Source: an uncultured Clostridia bacterium
Lineage (GTDB): Bacteria > Bacillota > Clostridia > HGM11514
Assembly (NCBI GenBank): GCA_934489915.1
Contig: CAKSSZ010000004.1
Coordinates: forward strand, 1-27,301
Direction: 5' to 3'
DNA: 27,301 bases
Made by a program: the position numbers and the translations under genes. The notes beneath the pieces were generated by a model. It was given only the letters and a program-made list of their open reading frames with translations. It was not told the DNA's origin and made no database searches. This document shows positions 16,062-24,202 of this stretch, piece by piece. How positions within the stretch are numbered: position 1 is the first letter of the stretch; each line of letters starts with the position of its first letter.

Positions 16062-17897
16062 ATGTTTAAAAGCATCCAGTGGAAGCTGGTAGGGGTATTT
16101 TTATTGCTGGTGCTTTCTGTGATATTGGTAAGCGGGACGGTCATGATCAACAGCGTTTCGGAATTTTATCACAGGGACTTTGTTCGGCAGATCCGGCAGG
16201 GGATGACGGAGGACGTGATCAAACAATTAAGAGTTGCGGCAAGATCGGATTCGCCTGTGGAAGCGATGATGGAAAGCATGTCCATCTATTCTTCCCGATT
16301 CGGGATCGATTCTTACCGCAATTATTATATTTTGGATGAGAACGGGAACTACCTGGCCGGATCCGGTGACGGAGACGGAGCGCAGCTGGAACGGACGGAA
16401 AATATTTTAGCGGCAATGGACGGCGTGGTAGGAGACGGCGTGAAGGTGGAGCAAAGCGTTATGGATTACGCTTGCCCGATTGACGGCGGAGCGCAGGACT
16501 ATATTTTGTATCTGCGGGACACAAAAGAAGAAATTTATGAAATTACCAGGAGCATTTTCCGTGTAATGCTGCAGGCACTTTTGGCAGGAGCAGTGATTGC
16601 GGTGCTGCTGGCTCTCGTGCTTTCCAAAGCCATTACCCAGCCGCTTGCGGGCTTAACCAGGCGGGTGCAGCGGTTGGCGCAGGGAGAATTTGAGCATCGC
16701 AGCGACGTGCTTGCAACGGACGAACTGGGTGAGCTGACCAATACCTTTGACGATATGGCGCAGACCCTCAAGCATACAATGGAAGAAATTGCGGAAGAAA
16801 AAGACAAGATGGAAACCATGATTCGGTACATGACCGACGGAGTCATGTCCTTTAACCGGGACGGGCAGATGATTTTATGCAATCCCGCCGCCCGGCGGCT
16901 GTTAAAGCTGTCGGAAGACCAGACCGTTTCCTTTGACAGCTTTTTTCGGAATTTAGGGTTGAATGTACGCTTGGGGCAGTTTTTATATTTTGATTCTCAA
17001 AGCAGCATGGAGCAGATTGTGGAGTTTGAAGGGGCTTATTTGGCCGTTACCATTGCTCCGATTAAGATTGAAGAAGAAAAAAACACCGGGGTTGTTGTGG
17101 TATGGCAGGACATGACGGAACGGCAGAAGCTGGACGAGCTGCGGAAGGAATTTGTTGCCAATGTTTCCCACGAACTGAAAACCCCCTTAACAACCATCAA
17201 AACTTATTCAGAAACCTTGCTGGACGACGGACTGGAAAACAAGGAAATGGCAGTCAGCTTTTTGGGCGTCATTAATAAGGAATCGGATCGGATGAACCGG
17301 ATTGTCAGTGATTTGCTGACGCTTTCCCGCATTGATTATCAAAAAATTTCCTGGCGCAAAACGAAGTTTTCCATTGACGCATTGTTAGGAGAACTGACCG
17401 AGACGTTAAGTATTCCCGCTAAAAAGCACCAGCATTCTTTGACTTATATTGCCCCGGAAAATTTGCCGAAAATTATTGGCGATCGGGATCGGATTCAACA
17501 GCTGCTGATCAATATTTTGTCCAATGCGATTAAGTATACGCCCAACGGCGGAACCATCCGCATTGTTGCGTCCGTTCGCGGGGACGAGGTGCATATCCAG
17601 GTAAAGGATAACGGAATCGGTATCCCGAAGGCAGATTTGGATCGGTTATTTGAGCGGTTTTACCGCGTGGATAAGGCAAGGAGCCGGGATCGGGGCGGTA
17701 CCGGTTTGGGGCTTTCCATCGCAAAGGAAATTGCCGACGCTCACGGCGGCCGTATTTCGATTGAAAGTCAGGAAAAGGTGGGCACTACGGTGCATATTTA
17801 TCTTCCCATTCATCCGGAGGAGCCTTCCGTGACCGTGGAGGAGGATCCCGGGCGGTTTGACGCCCAGGAGCTGCTGGATGAAATTGACCGTTGGTAA
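16062..17897 (+). CDS. walK: Sensor histidine kinase WalK
   Basis: 611 residues from ATG 16062, preceded by GAGGG; an upstream in-frame TTG at 16035 lies inside walR without a site. The order is: membrane segment (about 8-28), extracellular sensor region (~30-165), second membrane segment (~167-188), HAMP (~189-241), PAS (~248-355), HisKA with H370 in SHELKTP, and an ATPase domain with NILSNAIKYTPNGG, DNGIGIP and GGTGLGLSIAKEI. This is the full WalK (YycG) layout. It phosphorylates WalR in response to cell-wall state; the extracellular part probably folds as a Cache-like domain, as in relatives. The genes are adjacent and translated from one message. Confidence 0.95.
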   Translation: MFKSIQWKLVGVFLLLVLSVILVSGTVMINSVSEFYHRDFVRQIRQGMTEDVIKQLRVAARSDSPVEAMMESMSIYSSRFGIDSYRNYYILDENGNYLAGSGDGDGAQLERTENILAAMDGVVGDGVKVEQSVMDYACPIDGGAQDYILYLRDTKEEIYEITRSIFRVMLQALLAGAVIAVLLALVLSKAITQPLAGLTRRVQRLAQGEFEHRSDVLATDELGELTNTFDDMAQTLKHTMEEIAEEKDKMETMIRYMTDGVMSFNRDGQMILCNPAARRLLKLSEDQTVSFDSFFRNLGLNVRLGQFLYFDSQSSMEQIVEFEGAYLAVTIAPIKIEEEKNTGVVVVWQDMTERQKLDELRKEFVANVSHELKTPLTTIKTYSETLLDDGLENKEMAVSFLGVINKESDRMNRIVSDLLTLSRIDYQKISWRKTKFSIDALLGELTETLSIPAKKHQHSLTYIAPENLPKIIGDRDRIQQLLINILSNAIKYTPNGGTIRIVASVRGDEVHIQVKDNGIGIPKADLDRLFERFYRVDKARSRDRGGTGLGLSIAKEIADAHGGRISIESQEKVGTTVHIYLPIHPEEPSVTVEEDPGRFDAQELLDEIDRW

Positions 17898-17931
17898 AAA
17901 GGTTGCATTTTTAACGGTCTTTTAATTGAGG

Positions 17932-17948
17932 TGTAACGGCGTTGTAAT
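17932..17948 (+). promoter_or_regulatory. WalR box
   Basis: TGTAAC-GGCGT-TGTAAT is a perfect match to the published WalR site TGTWAH-N5-TGTWAH. It ends ten bases before a TATAAT box (17959-17964), so it occupies the -35 region, the usual place for activation by an OmpR-family regulator. No other match was seen in intergenic DNA of this window. Confidence 0.82.
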
Positions 17949-17958
17949 AATTATTGTG

Positions 17959-17964
17959 TATAAT
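17959..17964 (+). promoter_or_regulatory. -10 box of a WalR-dependent promoter
   Basis: TATAAT lies between walK and the secreted-protein gene, with no good -35 hexamer 17 bases upstream: that place is taken by the WalR box. A promoter lacking a -35 next to an activator site is typical of an activator-dependent start. The predicted start is near 17971. Confidence 0.65.
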
Positions 17965-18043
17965 AGAGCGTACTAAGAGATGTAACATTTCCGTTGATGA
18001 GAAAGGTGGTGTACCGGGCGGCGGCAGCCTGCTTCGGAATGAG

Positions 18044-18460
18044 ATGAAAAAAACCGTTTCGATTTGTTTGCTTTTTATCATGCTTGTGCTTGGCTCCCTG
18101 TCTGCGGCAGCTACTCCGGGAACGGTGTCCGGGTGGGACAGCGGGAACACCTGGGATCTGGTTTATGTTACAAATCCGGGCTATTCCGGCGGAACAGTAG
18201 CGGAGTCTTATTGCGCTGTGTCCGGCTGGGCTGTGCCGGGTGCTGTGGTCAGCCTGTACCGTGCCAACGGGAACGGGGTGTTTGAATGGTCTGCCGGCGG
18301 ATCTGCCGTAGGCGGTTCCGGGATGTTTTTTATGCCGGTGTGGCTGAATACCGGGCGTAATTCTATGGTGGTTCGGGCGGAGCTGGGGGATGGCAGATAT
18401 CAGCAGGTTCGCTGCGACGTGATACTGATTGGTCAGGGCTTTTCCTTCCCTGCCAGATAA
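18044..18460 (+). CDS. Small secreted Ig-like-fold protein inserted in the wal operon
   Basis: 138 residues. The signal peptide MKKTVSICLLFIMLVLGSLS ends near AAA (21-23). The mature part of about 115 residues reads as one bacterial Ig-like beta-sandwich, judging from the run SGWAVPGAVVSLYR, then GGSGMFFMPVWLNTGRNSMVVRAEL. This follows the common pattern of a turn PGA, a strand, then LN-G-N. There is no lipobox, LPXTG or SLH anchor, so it is released or loosely wall-bound. The start ATG 18044 has only a weak site (GGAAT) but overlaps the stop of a 16-codon open frame (17997-18047). It lies between walK and walH, right after the WalR box. I know of no standard wal-operon member like it; its function is unknown. 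Confidence 0.72.
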   Translation: MKKTVSICLLFIMLVLGSLSAAATPGTVSGWDSGNTWDLVYVTNPGYSGGTVAESYCAVSGWAVPGAVVSLYRANGNGVFEWSAGGSAVGGSGMFFMPVWLNTGRNSMVVRAELGDGRYQQVRCDVILIGQGFSFPAR

Positions 18461-18472
18461 AGGATGTGCTAC

Positions 18473-19924
18473 ATGAAAAAAGGGCGGATATTGACCGGGA
18501 TTTTATCAGTCCTGATTATTTGCAGCGTTGGGATGACGTTTCGATTGTGGTTTGCAGAAAAATTATGGCCGGATGGCTATAATTTTTTTTCTGTATGGAA
18601 AGAACTCCCCTTGTTTGCTGCAAAGGAGACTTCTGCTCCCCGGCATGAGGAGCTGTTTATGCCGGATCGGATTGTGGTGAATTGCGTTGGCTCAAGACGA
18701 TCGATTTATACGGATAGCAGCGCAGAATACCATGCTATTTATGAAGCGGCAAAGGAATCCTTGACCCGATGGCTGCGGTCTGAGGAACGGGAACCGGAAA
18801 AAATTGAGGAAAAAGAATATTATGACACCCTCAAGGGGCGTTCTTTGTTGCTGCAGTTCCCGGTGGAAATGCCGGTGCGGGTGCTGGGCCAGCTTGTAGG
18901 AGTGGGGGAATCCCCTGTGTTTGGCCGAATGTCCTCCGTTACAGAGCTGGTATTGGTGCCGGGAGAGGAACGGGTGGAGCTGCTGGGGCAGGATCGGGGA
19001 GACGGCACGGTGTATCGGTTTTCTCTGGGAGCGGACGGGGGTGCGCTGCGTAAGCTGATCAATCAGTATGCCACCGGTAATGCCAACCGGATGCTGTCTG
19101 CCTATGAGCTGGGCTTTTACCGTCAGCCGGAGGGGTCTGAGCTGGTGCCGAGACTGATTTTAAGCCCGTTTGTGATGCTGGATACTTCTAACGAAAGTCA
19201 GCAGTCTGAAGCACTGCGGGGGGAACTCCCCTCTTTGGATTTGGATAATATGGAGCAGGTTGAGGACGTGCTGCGGCTGTTTGGCTATAATCCCAACACT
19301 ATCCGGCGGTATACGGAGCTGTCCGACGCACGGGTATTCGTATCCGATCGCTCTACTTTACGGCTGTATCCGGACGGCTTGCTGGAATATAACGCTACCG
19401 AGTCCCGTTACGGTCTCCCTTTAGAAGGAGAAAACGGGGAAGGGGGCAGCGCCAAAAGCTTTTTGGATTCTGTGGATCGGACGGCAGACTGGATCACCCG
19501 TCTTTTCCATACGGTGGGACTGGAGGAAATACCAAAAATGCGGGTGGCGTCCGATATCTCCGACCAGCATTATGAAAGCTTTTCTTTTGCGGTGGATTAT
19601 CAGGTCAACGGCCGCCCGGTGGCGATTAATTACAGCGGGAGCGAGCTTGTGGATCCGCTGCACCATGCCGCTGTACTGGAAATTCAAAATAATCGGATTG
19701 TTTCCATGCGGGTTTTGCTGCGCAATTATCAGGAGACCGGAGAGCAGATTACCAATATGCCTTTGGTAAAGGCGTTAGATTTATTTTCTGCCGGGACAAC
19801 GGAAGCTTATGAAGCGGATGACGTTTCCCTGTATTTTATCGACGATGGCGTTAATCTTCTGGTGCGAGCCGGGTGGAGCGTGGTGCTGTCAGACGGGGAA
19901 GCGGTTGTGATCAGTGAAGAATAA
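18473..19924 (+). CDS. walH: WalH (YycH)-like regulator of the WalK kinase
   Basis: 483 residues from ATG 18473, nine bases after AAAGG; the ATG at 18464 lies directly on that site. A single N-terminal membrane helix (about residues 6-22) is followed by a large extracytoplasmic region. It resembles YycH in size, topology and the segment after the helix, and its place between walK and a YycI-like gene is the classic order. In Bacillus subtilis YycH with YycI binds WalK in the membrane and restrains it; in Staphylococcus aureus the pair activates. Which applies here cannot be told. Sequence divergence is high, so the call leans partly on context. Confidence 0.82.
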   Translation: MKKGRILTGILSVLIICSVGMTFRLWFAEKLWPDGYNFFSVWKELPLFAAKETSAPRHEELFMPDRIVVNCVGSRRSIYTDSSAEYHAIYEAAKESLTRWLRSEEREPEKIEEKEYYDTLKGRSLLLQFPVEMPVRVLGQLVGVGESPVFGRMSSVTELVLVPGEERVELLGQDRGDGTVYRFSLGADGGALRKLINQYATGNANRMLSAYELGFYRQPEGSELVPRLILSPFVMLDTSNESQQSEALRGELPSLDLDNMEQVEDVLRLFGYNPNTIRRYTELSDARVFVSDRSTLRLYPDGLLEYNATESRYGLPLEGENGEGGSAKSFLDSVDRTADWITRLFHTVGLEEIPKMRVASDISDQHYESFSFAVDYQVNGRPVAINYSGSELVDPLHHAAVLEIQNNRIVSMRVLLRNYQETGEQITNMPLVKALDLFSAGTTEAYEADDVSLYFIDDGVNLLVRAGWSVVLSDGEAVVISEE

Positions 19925-19963
19925 GGGTTAACAATAATTCGGCAGAAAGGATGACTGCCTAGC

Positions 19964-20788
19964 ATGAATCAGATTAGAATTAAATGGATTTTTGTGATTG
20001 TTTTTCTTGCAATCAATCTGTTTTTTGGGAATATGCTTTACCAATCCCAGTTTCGTGCAAACAGCATTAGCGAAGAGACGGTGGTACATACGGTTTCTGT
20101 ATTACAAAAGAAAGGCGTGACCGTTCCCGGCAGCCTGATTCCCCGCAGCAGAATGAAAATGAAGGAAGGCTCTGTGAGAAATATTACAGAATCCAGCTCT
20201 GCCTTTTTTGCATCGCTGCCGAACAGTGGCTGGGACAGACAAGAGGACGGCGCATACCGTCGGGGGCAGGAGCGGCTTTGGTTTGCGGACGGTCGGGTAC
20301 ATTACGAAGGGCAAACGCCGATTGAAAAAGGGCTTTCCGGGGAACGGCTGGATCAAGCGGTACAAAAACAGTTGAAGCGATTGTCCTTTCCCACGGACGG
20401 GTTAAAGCTTAAAACCATTGAGCAGAAGGAAAACGGTGCCGTTTTGGCATATGTGCAAAGTTATGACGGATATGAAATTTTCGGAACCGGACTGACAGTT
20501 TTGGTAGAGGATAGCGCTGTCAGACAGGGGGATGGAATTCTATTAGAGCCGGTCAATACCAAAGCGAGGCGGATGGCTACCGTTTTTGCAACCGAAGCGT
20601 TGCTCCAGTTTGCCGAATCGGGAGATCGGCCGCAGTCCGTGCAGGTGACCGATTTGAAAAACGGATATTATATCAGTGAAATCAGCGAACCGGCGGAACA
20701 TAAGGTGATGCAAATGCTGCCCGTCTTTCAGATTACAGCTGCCTCCGGTGAGCAGTATTATTATGACGCCAGAAGTTCCGGAGAATAA
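19964..20788 (+). CDS. walI: WalI (YycI)-like regulator of the WalK kinase
   Basis: 274 residues. It has one membrane helix (about 7-24: KWIFVIVFLAINLFFGNMLY) after a short basic N-terminus and an external domain of about 245 residues. The pattern RIKWIFVIVFLAINLFF then a region with VHTVSVLQKKGV is that of YycI proteins. They share a fold with the C-terminal part of YycH and form a complex with it beside WalK. It comes 39 bases after walH, with AAAGGATGA upstream of the ATG. It is the last gene before the murA promoter. Confidence 0.85.
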   Translation: MNQIRIKWIFVIVFLAINLFFGNMLYQSQFRANSISEETVVHTVSVLQKKGVTVPGSLIPRSRMKMKEGSVRNITESSSAFFASLPNSGWDRQEDGAYRRGQERLWFADGRVHYEGQTPIEKGLSGERLDQAVQKQLKRLSFPTDGLKLKTIEQKENGAVLAYVQSYDGYEIFGTGLTVLVEDSAVRQGDGILLEPVNTKARRMATVFATEALLQFAESGDRPQSVQVTDLKNGYYISEISEPAEHKVMQMLPVFQITAASGEQYYYDARSSGE

Positions 20789-20833
20789 AATCAAGAATTT
20801 TAGAAAAAAGTTCTTTTCATAGCGGTGGATCTG

Positions 20834-20842
20834 TGGTATAAT
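20834..20842 (+). promoter_or_regulatory. Extended -10 promoter of murA
   Basis: TGG-TATAAT (20834-20842) is a perfect extended -10. Only a weak -35 (TTTTCA, 20814-20819) lies 17 bases before TATAAT. Transcription from about 20849 gives a leader of about 136 bases before the murA start. Confidence 0.75.
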
Positions 20843-20848
20843 AAATGT

Positions 20849-20984
20849 AGTTTCAGAGTAAGCATTCCTGCGAATGTCCTTTTTATTCGGAAAAGGATGC
20901 GGGATCGGGAATAAAACGTAAGGATAAAATCAGAGAGTCGGTCCTGCGGGATGAGTAGGATTAGAAATAAAGGTGGTAATTTTC
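20849..20984 (+). other. murA leader RNA with competing hairpins
   Basis: A two-step hairpin can form: TCCTGC (20866-20871) with GCGGGA (20899-20904), enclosing TCCTTTT (20877-20883) with AAAAGGA (20891-20897). Both outer arms recur downstream in TCCTGCGGGA (20942-20951), so the first arm could pair with either copy of GCGGGA. No poly-U terminator and no known riboswitch or T-box consensus is visible. The murA site AAAGGTGGT (20969-20977) follows. Confidence 0.4.
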
Positions 20985-22250
20985 TTGGATAAATTTGTGA
21001 TTACAGGGGGCAACCCTCTTTACGGGGAAGTCACGATCAGCGGCGCAAAAAATGCGGCAGTCGCAATCTTAGCGGCAACTGTTTTGATGGAAGAGCCGTG
21101 CGTCATTGAAAATGTGCCGAATATTAAGGACGTTAATGTGATTTTAGAGATTTTGGAGCAGCTGGGGGCGAAGATTGACCGCCGGGGCGGCGGCACGCTG
21201 CAAATTGACTGTGCCGATTTAAATACCTTTGCGGCAACCTCGGAGCATGTGCGCAGAATGCGTGCCTCCTATTATTTGCTGGGCGCACTTTTGGGGCGGT
21301 TCGGCAAGGCGGAGGTTTCGCTGCCCGGGGGCTGCGATTTCGGAGGACGTCCGATTGATCAGCATATCAAGGGCTTTGAGGCCATGGGCGCTATGGTGAA
21401 GGTAGAGCACGGGAATGTGTATGCGACCACGGTGGACGGCGTCAAGGGTGCCTCTGTGTACATGGATATGGTGACCGTGGGGGCAACCATCAATATTATG
21501 ATTGCCGCTGTGAAGGCAAAGGGAATTACAGTAATAGAAAATGCAGCCAAGGAGCCGCATGTGGTGGATTTGGCAAACTTTTTGAATTCCATGGGCGCTA
21601 ACATTAAGGGCGCCGGCACGGATGTGATTAAGATCAAAGGGGTAGAGCAGCTGCACGGCGGCGCGTATTCTATTATTCCCGATCAGATTGAGGTGGGAAC
21701 CTTCCTGGTTGCGGCGGCGGCTTGCGGCGGGGATGTTTTAATTAAAAACGTGATTCCCAAGCACGTGGATGCAGTGACGGCAAAGCTGATGGAAATGGGC
21801 GTTGAAATTGAAGAAATGGACGATTCCATTCGTGTGCGCCGCAGCGGAACCATTACCCGCGCCAATGTAAAAACATTGCCTTATCCCGGCTTTCCGACCG
21901 ATATGCAGCCGCAGATCGTAGCGTTGCTGTCTGTTGCGGAAGGGACAAGCATGGTAACGGAGGACGTTTGGGATAACCGGTTTCAATATGTCAGCGAGCT
22001 GAAGCGCATGGGAGCGCAGATCAGCGTAAACGGAAAAACAGCGGTGATCGAAGGGGTTCCCGGGCTGACCGGGGCGCCGGTTCGGTCTACCGATTTGCGT
22101 GCGGGTGCGGCGATGCTCATTGCCGGGCTGATGGCAAAGGGAACGACAGAGTTGCAAAATCTGGCGCATATTGACCGGGGATATGAATATTTTGAGGAAA
22201 AGCTCCGTCGGCTGGGCGCCCAGCTGGAACGGGTGAAAATGGAGGAATAG
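20985..22250 (+). CDS. murA: UDP-N-acetylglucosamine 1-carboxyvinyltransferase MurA
   Basis: 421 residues from TTG 20985, seven bases after AAAGGTGGT; the protein then begins MDKFVITGGNPLYGEVTISG, the standard MurA N-terminus. The GTG at 20973 lies inside the ribosome binding site. It performs the first committed step of peptidoglycan synthesis, transferring enolpyruvate from PEP to UDP-GlcNAc. K22-N23 (GAKN) and the catalytic Cys117 in LPGGCDFGGRP are present, so it is expected to be sensitive to fosfomycin (the Cys is not replaced by Asp). Its place inside the wal cluster, between walI and walJ, is unlike Bacillus subtilis. Confidence 0.96.
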   Translation: MDKFVITGGNPLYGEVTISGAKNAAVAILAATVLMEEPCVIENVPNIKDVNVILEILEQLGAKIDRRGGGTLQIDCADLNTFAATSEHVRRMRASYYLLGALLGRFGKAEVSLPGGCDFGGRPIDQHIKGFEAMGAMVKVEHGNVYATTVDGVKGASVYMDMVTVGATINIMIAAVKAKGITVIENAAKEPHVVDLANFLNSMGANIKGAGTDVIKIKGVEQLHGGAYSIIPDQIEVGTFLVAAAACGGDVLIKNVIPKHVDAVTAKLMEMGVEIEEMDDSIRVRRSGTITRANVKTLPYPGFPTDMQPQIVALLSVAEGTSMVTEDVWDNRFQYVSELKRMGAQISVNGKTAVIEGVPGLTGAPVRSTDLRAGAAMLIAGLMAKGTTELQNLAHIDRGYEYFEEKLRRLGAQLERVKMEE

Positions 22251-22253
22251 GGT

Positions 22254-23060
22254 TTGCTGGAACTGATTACACTTTATAGCGGCAGCAGCGGGAACTGCGT
22301 TTATGTCAGCGACGGCACAACCCGGTTGTTAATTGATTGCGGCGTAAGCGGCAAGCGGATAGAAATGGGGCTGAACGGCATCGGTGTTGCGCCGGAGACG
22401 GTGCACGGGGTGCTGCTGACCCATGAACACAGCGATCATATTGCATCGGTTGGGATTTTACATAGGCGCTACGGTTGGCAGCTGTATGCAAACCGGCCTA
22501 CCTGGCAGGCGGCAGAATCGGCTGTCGGGAAATATCGTCCTGATTGCGTGCATTTTTTTTGCGGTGATTTTTCCATCGGAGATATTTTAGTGACTCCGTT
22601 TGCCATTCCTCACGATGCGGCGGCGCCGGTGGGATATCGGTTCTCCCAGGGGGCGGGGGCGGTATCCGTGGCAACGGATATCGGCAAGCTGACGGGTGAG
22701 CTGGCAGAGCATTTGTCCGGCAGCGATTGTGTACTGCTGGAGGCAAACCATGACGAAGAAATGCTGAAGGTGGGACCTTATCCATATCCGTTAAAGCGGC
22801 GGATTTTGGGTGAGAGGGGGCATTTATCTAATGAAAATGCCGGCCGCCTTTGCGCTTATTTGGCCAAAACCGGAACAAAGCATATTTTATTGGGGCATTT
22901 GAGCGTTCATAATAATATGCCTGAGCTGGCTTATCAAACGGCGCTTTCTGTGATGCGGGAGCAGGGGGTTGCCGATCGGGCAACCTTGCAGGTGGCTCCT
23001 CGGGAACGGTGCAGCGTTTCCTGTCGGACGGAGGATACATTATGCAGAAAATCAGGATAG
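22254..23060 (+). CDS. walJ: Metallo-beta-lactamase-fold hydrolase WalJ (YycJ)
   Basis: 268 residues, typical for YycJ. It begins LELITLYSGSSGNC, a signature of this branch, and has the metal motif THEHSDH (56-62) with further ligands in PHDAAAPVGYRF, ATDIG and LLGHLS. YycJ proteins are cytoplasmic metal-dependent hydrolases, reported as 5'-3' exonuclease-like and linked to replication or cell-division coordination; the substrate is not fully settled. The start is TTG 22254 with GGAGG eight bases upstream, three bases after the murA stop. Its last 19 bases overlap rlmH. It completes the wal set. Confidence 0.92.
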   Translation: MLELITLYSGSSGNCVYVSDGTTRLLIDCGVSGKRIEMGLNGIGVAPETVHGVLLTHEHSDHIASVGILHRRYGWQLYANRPTWQAAESAVGKYRPDCVHFFCGDFSIGDILVTPFAIPHDAAAPVGYRFSQGAGAVSVATDIGKLTGELAEHLSGSDCVLLEANHDEEMLKVGPYPYPLKRRILGERGHLSNENAGRLCAYLAKTGTKHILLGHLSVHNNMPELAYQTALSVMREQGVADRATLQVAPRERCSVSCRTEDTLCRKSG

Positions 23061-23521
23061 TCTGCGTCGGGAGATGCAAGGAGCAATATTGGGTCAAGGC
23101 ACTGGAGGAATACCAAAAGCGGCTTAAGCGATATTGCCGGTTTGAACTGTGCGAGGTACCGGACGTGAGTGTGCCGGATAGGCCGTCCCAGGCGCAGATT
23201 CGGGAGGTACTCCAAAAAGAGGGGGAGACAATCCTGAAAAAACTGGAGGGAGAGGGGCAGGTGATCGCCCTTTGTGTGGAAGGAAAGGAGCTTAGCTCGG
23301 AGCGGTTCTCCGATCTCCTGGGGCAGGCCGCTCAAAAAGGGAGCAGTCTTTGCTTTGTCATCGGAGGTTCTCACGGACTGTGGGAACCGGTGAAGGAGCG
23401 TGCTTTTCTGCGGCTTTCCTTTTCCCGGATGACCTTTCCCCATCAGCTGATGCGGGTGATTTTGACAGAGCAGATTTACCGGGGCTATAAAATTTTAAAT
23501 CATGAAGCATATCATAAATAA
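23042..23521 (+). CDS. rlmH: 23S rRNA pseudouridine-1915 N3-methyltransferase RlmH
   Basis: 159 residues, exactly the family length. A SPOUT-class, knot-containing methyltransferase that uses SAM to methylate pseudouridine 1915 in helix 69 of 23S rRNA on the assembled 70S ribosome. Landmarks are KIRIVCVGRCKEQYW at the start, LCVEGKELSSE in the middle, the SAM-site loop FVIGGSHGL, and the terminal NHEAYHK matching the usual YHK end. ATG 23042 has GGAGG seven bases upstream and lies inside the end of walJ, indicating coupling. RlmH follows the wal genes in many Bacillota. Confidence 0.96.
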   Translation: MQKIRIVCVGRCKEQYWVKALEEYQKRLKRYCRFELCEVPDVSVPDRPSQAQIREVLQKEGETILKKLEGEGQVIALCVEGKELSSERFSDLLGQAAQKGSSLCFVIGGSHGLWEPVKERAFLRLSFSRMTFPHQLMRVILTEQIYRGYKILNHEAYHK

Positions 23522-23533
23522 GGAGTGGTAGTG

Positions 23534-24202
23534 ATGGAACTGTGGGAAACGCATTGTCATACCAGCGAGGTGAGTGCTTGTGCCCGTTCCCGGGCAGCGG
23601 ATATGGTAGAGGCTTATGTGCAGGCCGGATATGACGGCATGGTGATTACCAATCACTGCGAGCCGCGGTTTACCTTCCAGCGTTGTCCGGACGAGGACTG
23701 GGACAAACGGGCGGAATGGTATCTGGAAGGATATCGGGCGGCGGCTCGGGCGGCGCAGGGGCGGTGCAAGGTATTGTGGGGAATTGAACTGCGGTTTACC
23801 GAAAATGTTAACGACTACTTAGTGTATGGATTGAATGAGGCCATACTCCACGAGCTTGCCAATGCCCATTTTATGGAGTGGGGGATTGAGAAATTCAGCC
23901 GTTATGCCCGGGAACATCATTTGCTGTTGATGATGGCGCATCCGTTCCGTCATGGAATTACGGTGATTGACCCTTCGTTGGTGGATGGAGTGGAGGTATT
24001 TAACTGTTCGCCTACCATTGATTCTCATAATTTTCTGGCAGAAAGCTGGGCAGATCGGTTTGGATTATTAAAATCCAGCGGAAGTGATTCTCATATTGTG
24101 GATTACGTGGCAAAAGGCGGGATTTTAACGGAACAGCCCATTGTTACCATAGAGGATTTTTGCGAGGCAATTCGTTCCCGAAAGATTCGGTTATTATCAT
24201 AG
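23534..24202 (+). CDS. PHP-domain metal-dependent phosphoesterase
   Basis: 222 residues from ATG 23534, eight bases after AGGAG. It has the PHP metal motifs in order: H7-x-H9 near the start (THCHTSE), ITNHCE (~38-43), GIELRFTE, MAHPFRHG and SGSDSH. These provide a trinuclear metal site for phosphoester hydrolysis. It is a stand-alone PHP protein like those related to histidinol phosphatase or YciV/TrpH-type nucleases; the substrate cannot be chosen from sequence. It begins 12 bases after rlmH. Its stop codon is interleaved with a strong ribosome binding site (AGGAGG, 24201-24206) that serves a 15-codon open frame only. Confidence 0.88.
   Translation: MELWETHCHTSEVSACARSRAADMVEAYVQAGYDGMVITNHCEPRFTFQRCPDEDWDKRAEWYLEGYRAAARAAQGRCKVLWGIELRFTENVNDYLVYGLNEAILHELANAHFMEWGIEKFSRYAREHHLLLMMAHPFRHGITVIDPSLVDGVEVFNCSPTIDSHNFLAESWADRFGLLKSSGSDSHIVDYVAKGGILTEQPIVTIEDFCEAIRSRKIRLLS

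Noticed and set aside
17733..17752. Third copy of the GCCGACGC...GGCGG hairpin cassette
   Set aside because: It lies in walK coding sequence (ADAHGGR), lacks the ribosome-binding-site part and the hairpin match; chance similarity.
20920..20977. T-box leader before murA (AGAGAG and GAGTAG words)
   Set aside because: The words are in the wrong order, there is no GGGTGGnACCGCG antiterminator bulge and no terminator; MurA is also not a T-box target.
20951..20992. Thirteen-codon frame MSRIRNKGGNFLG overlapping the murA start
   Set aside because: It has no ribosome binding site of its own and contains the murA site; probably coincidence.
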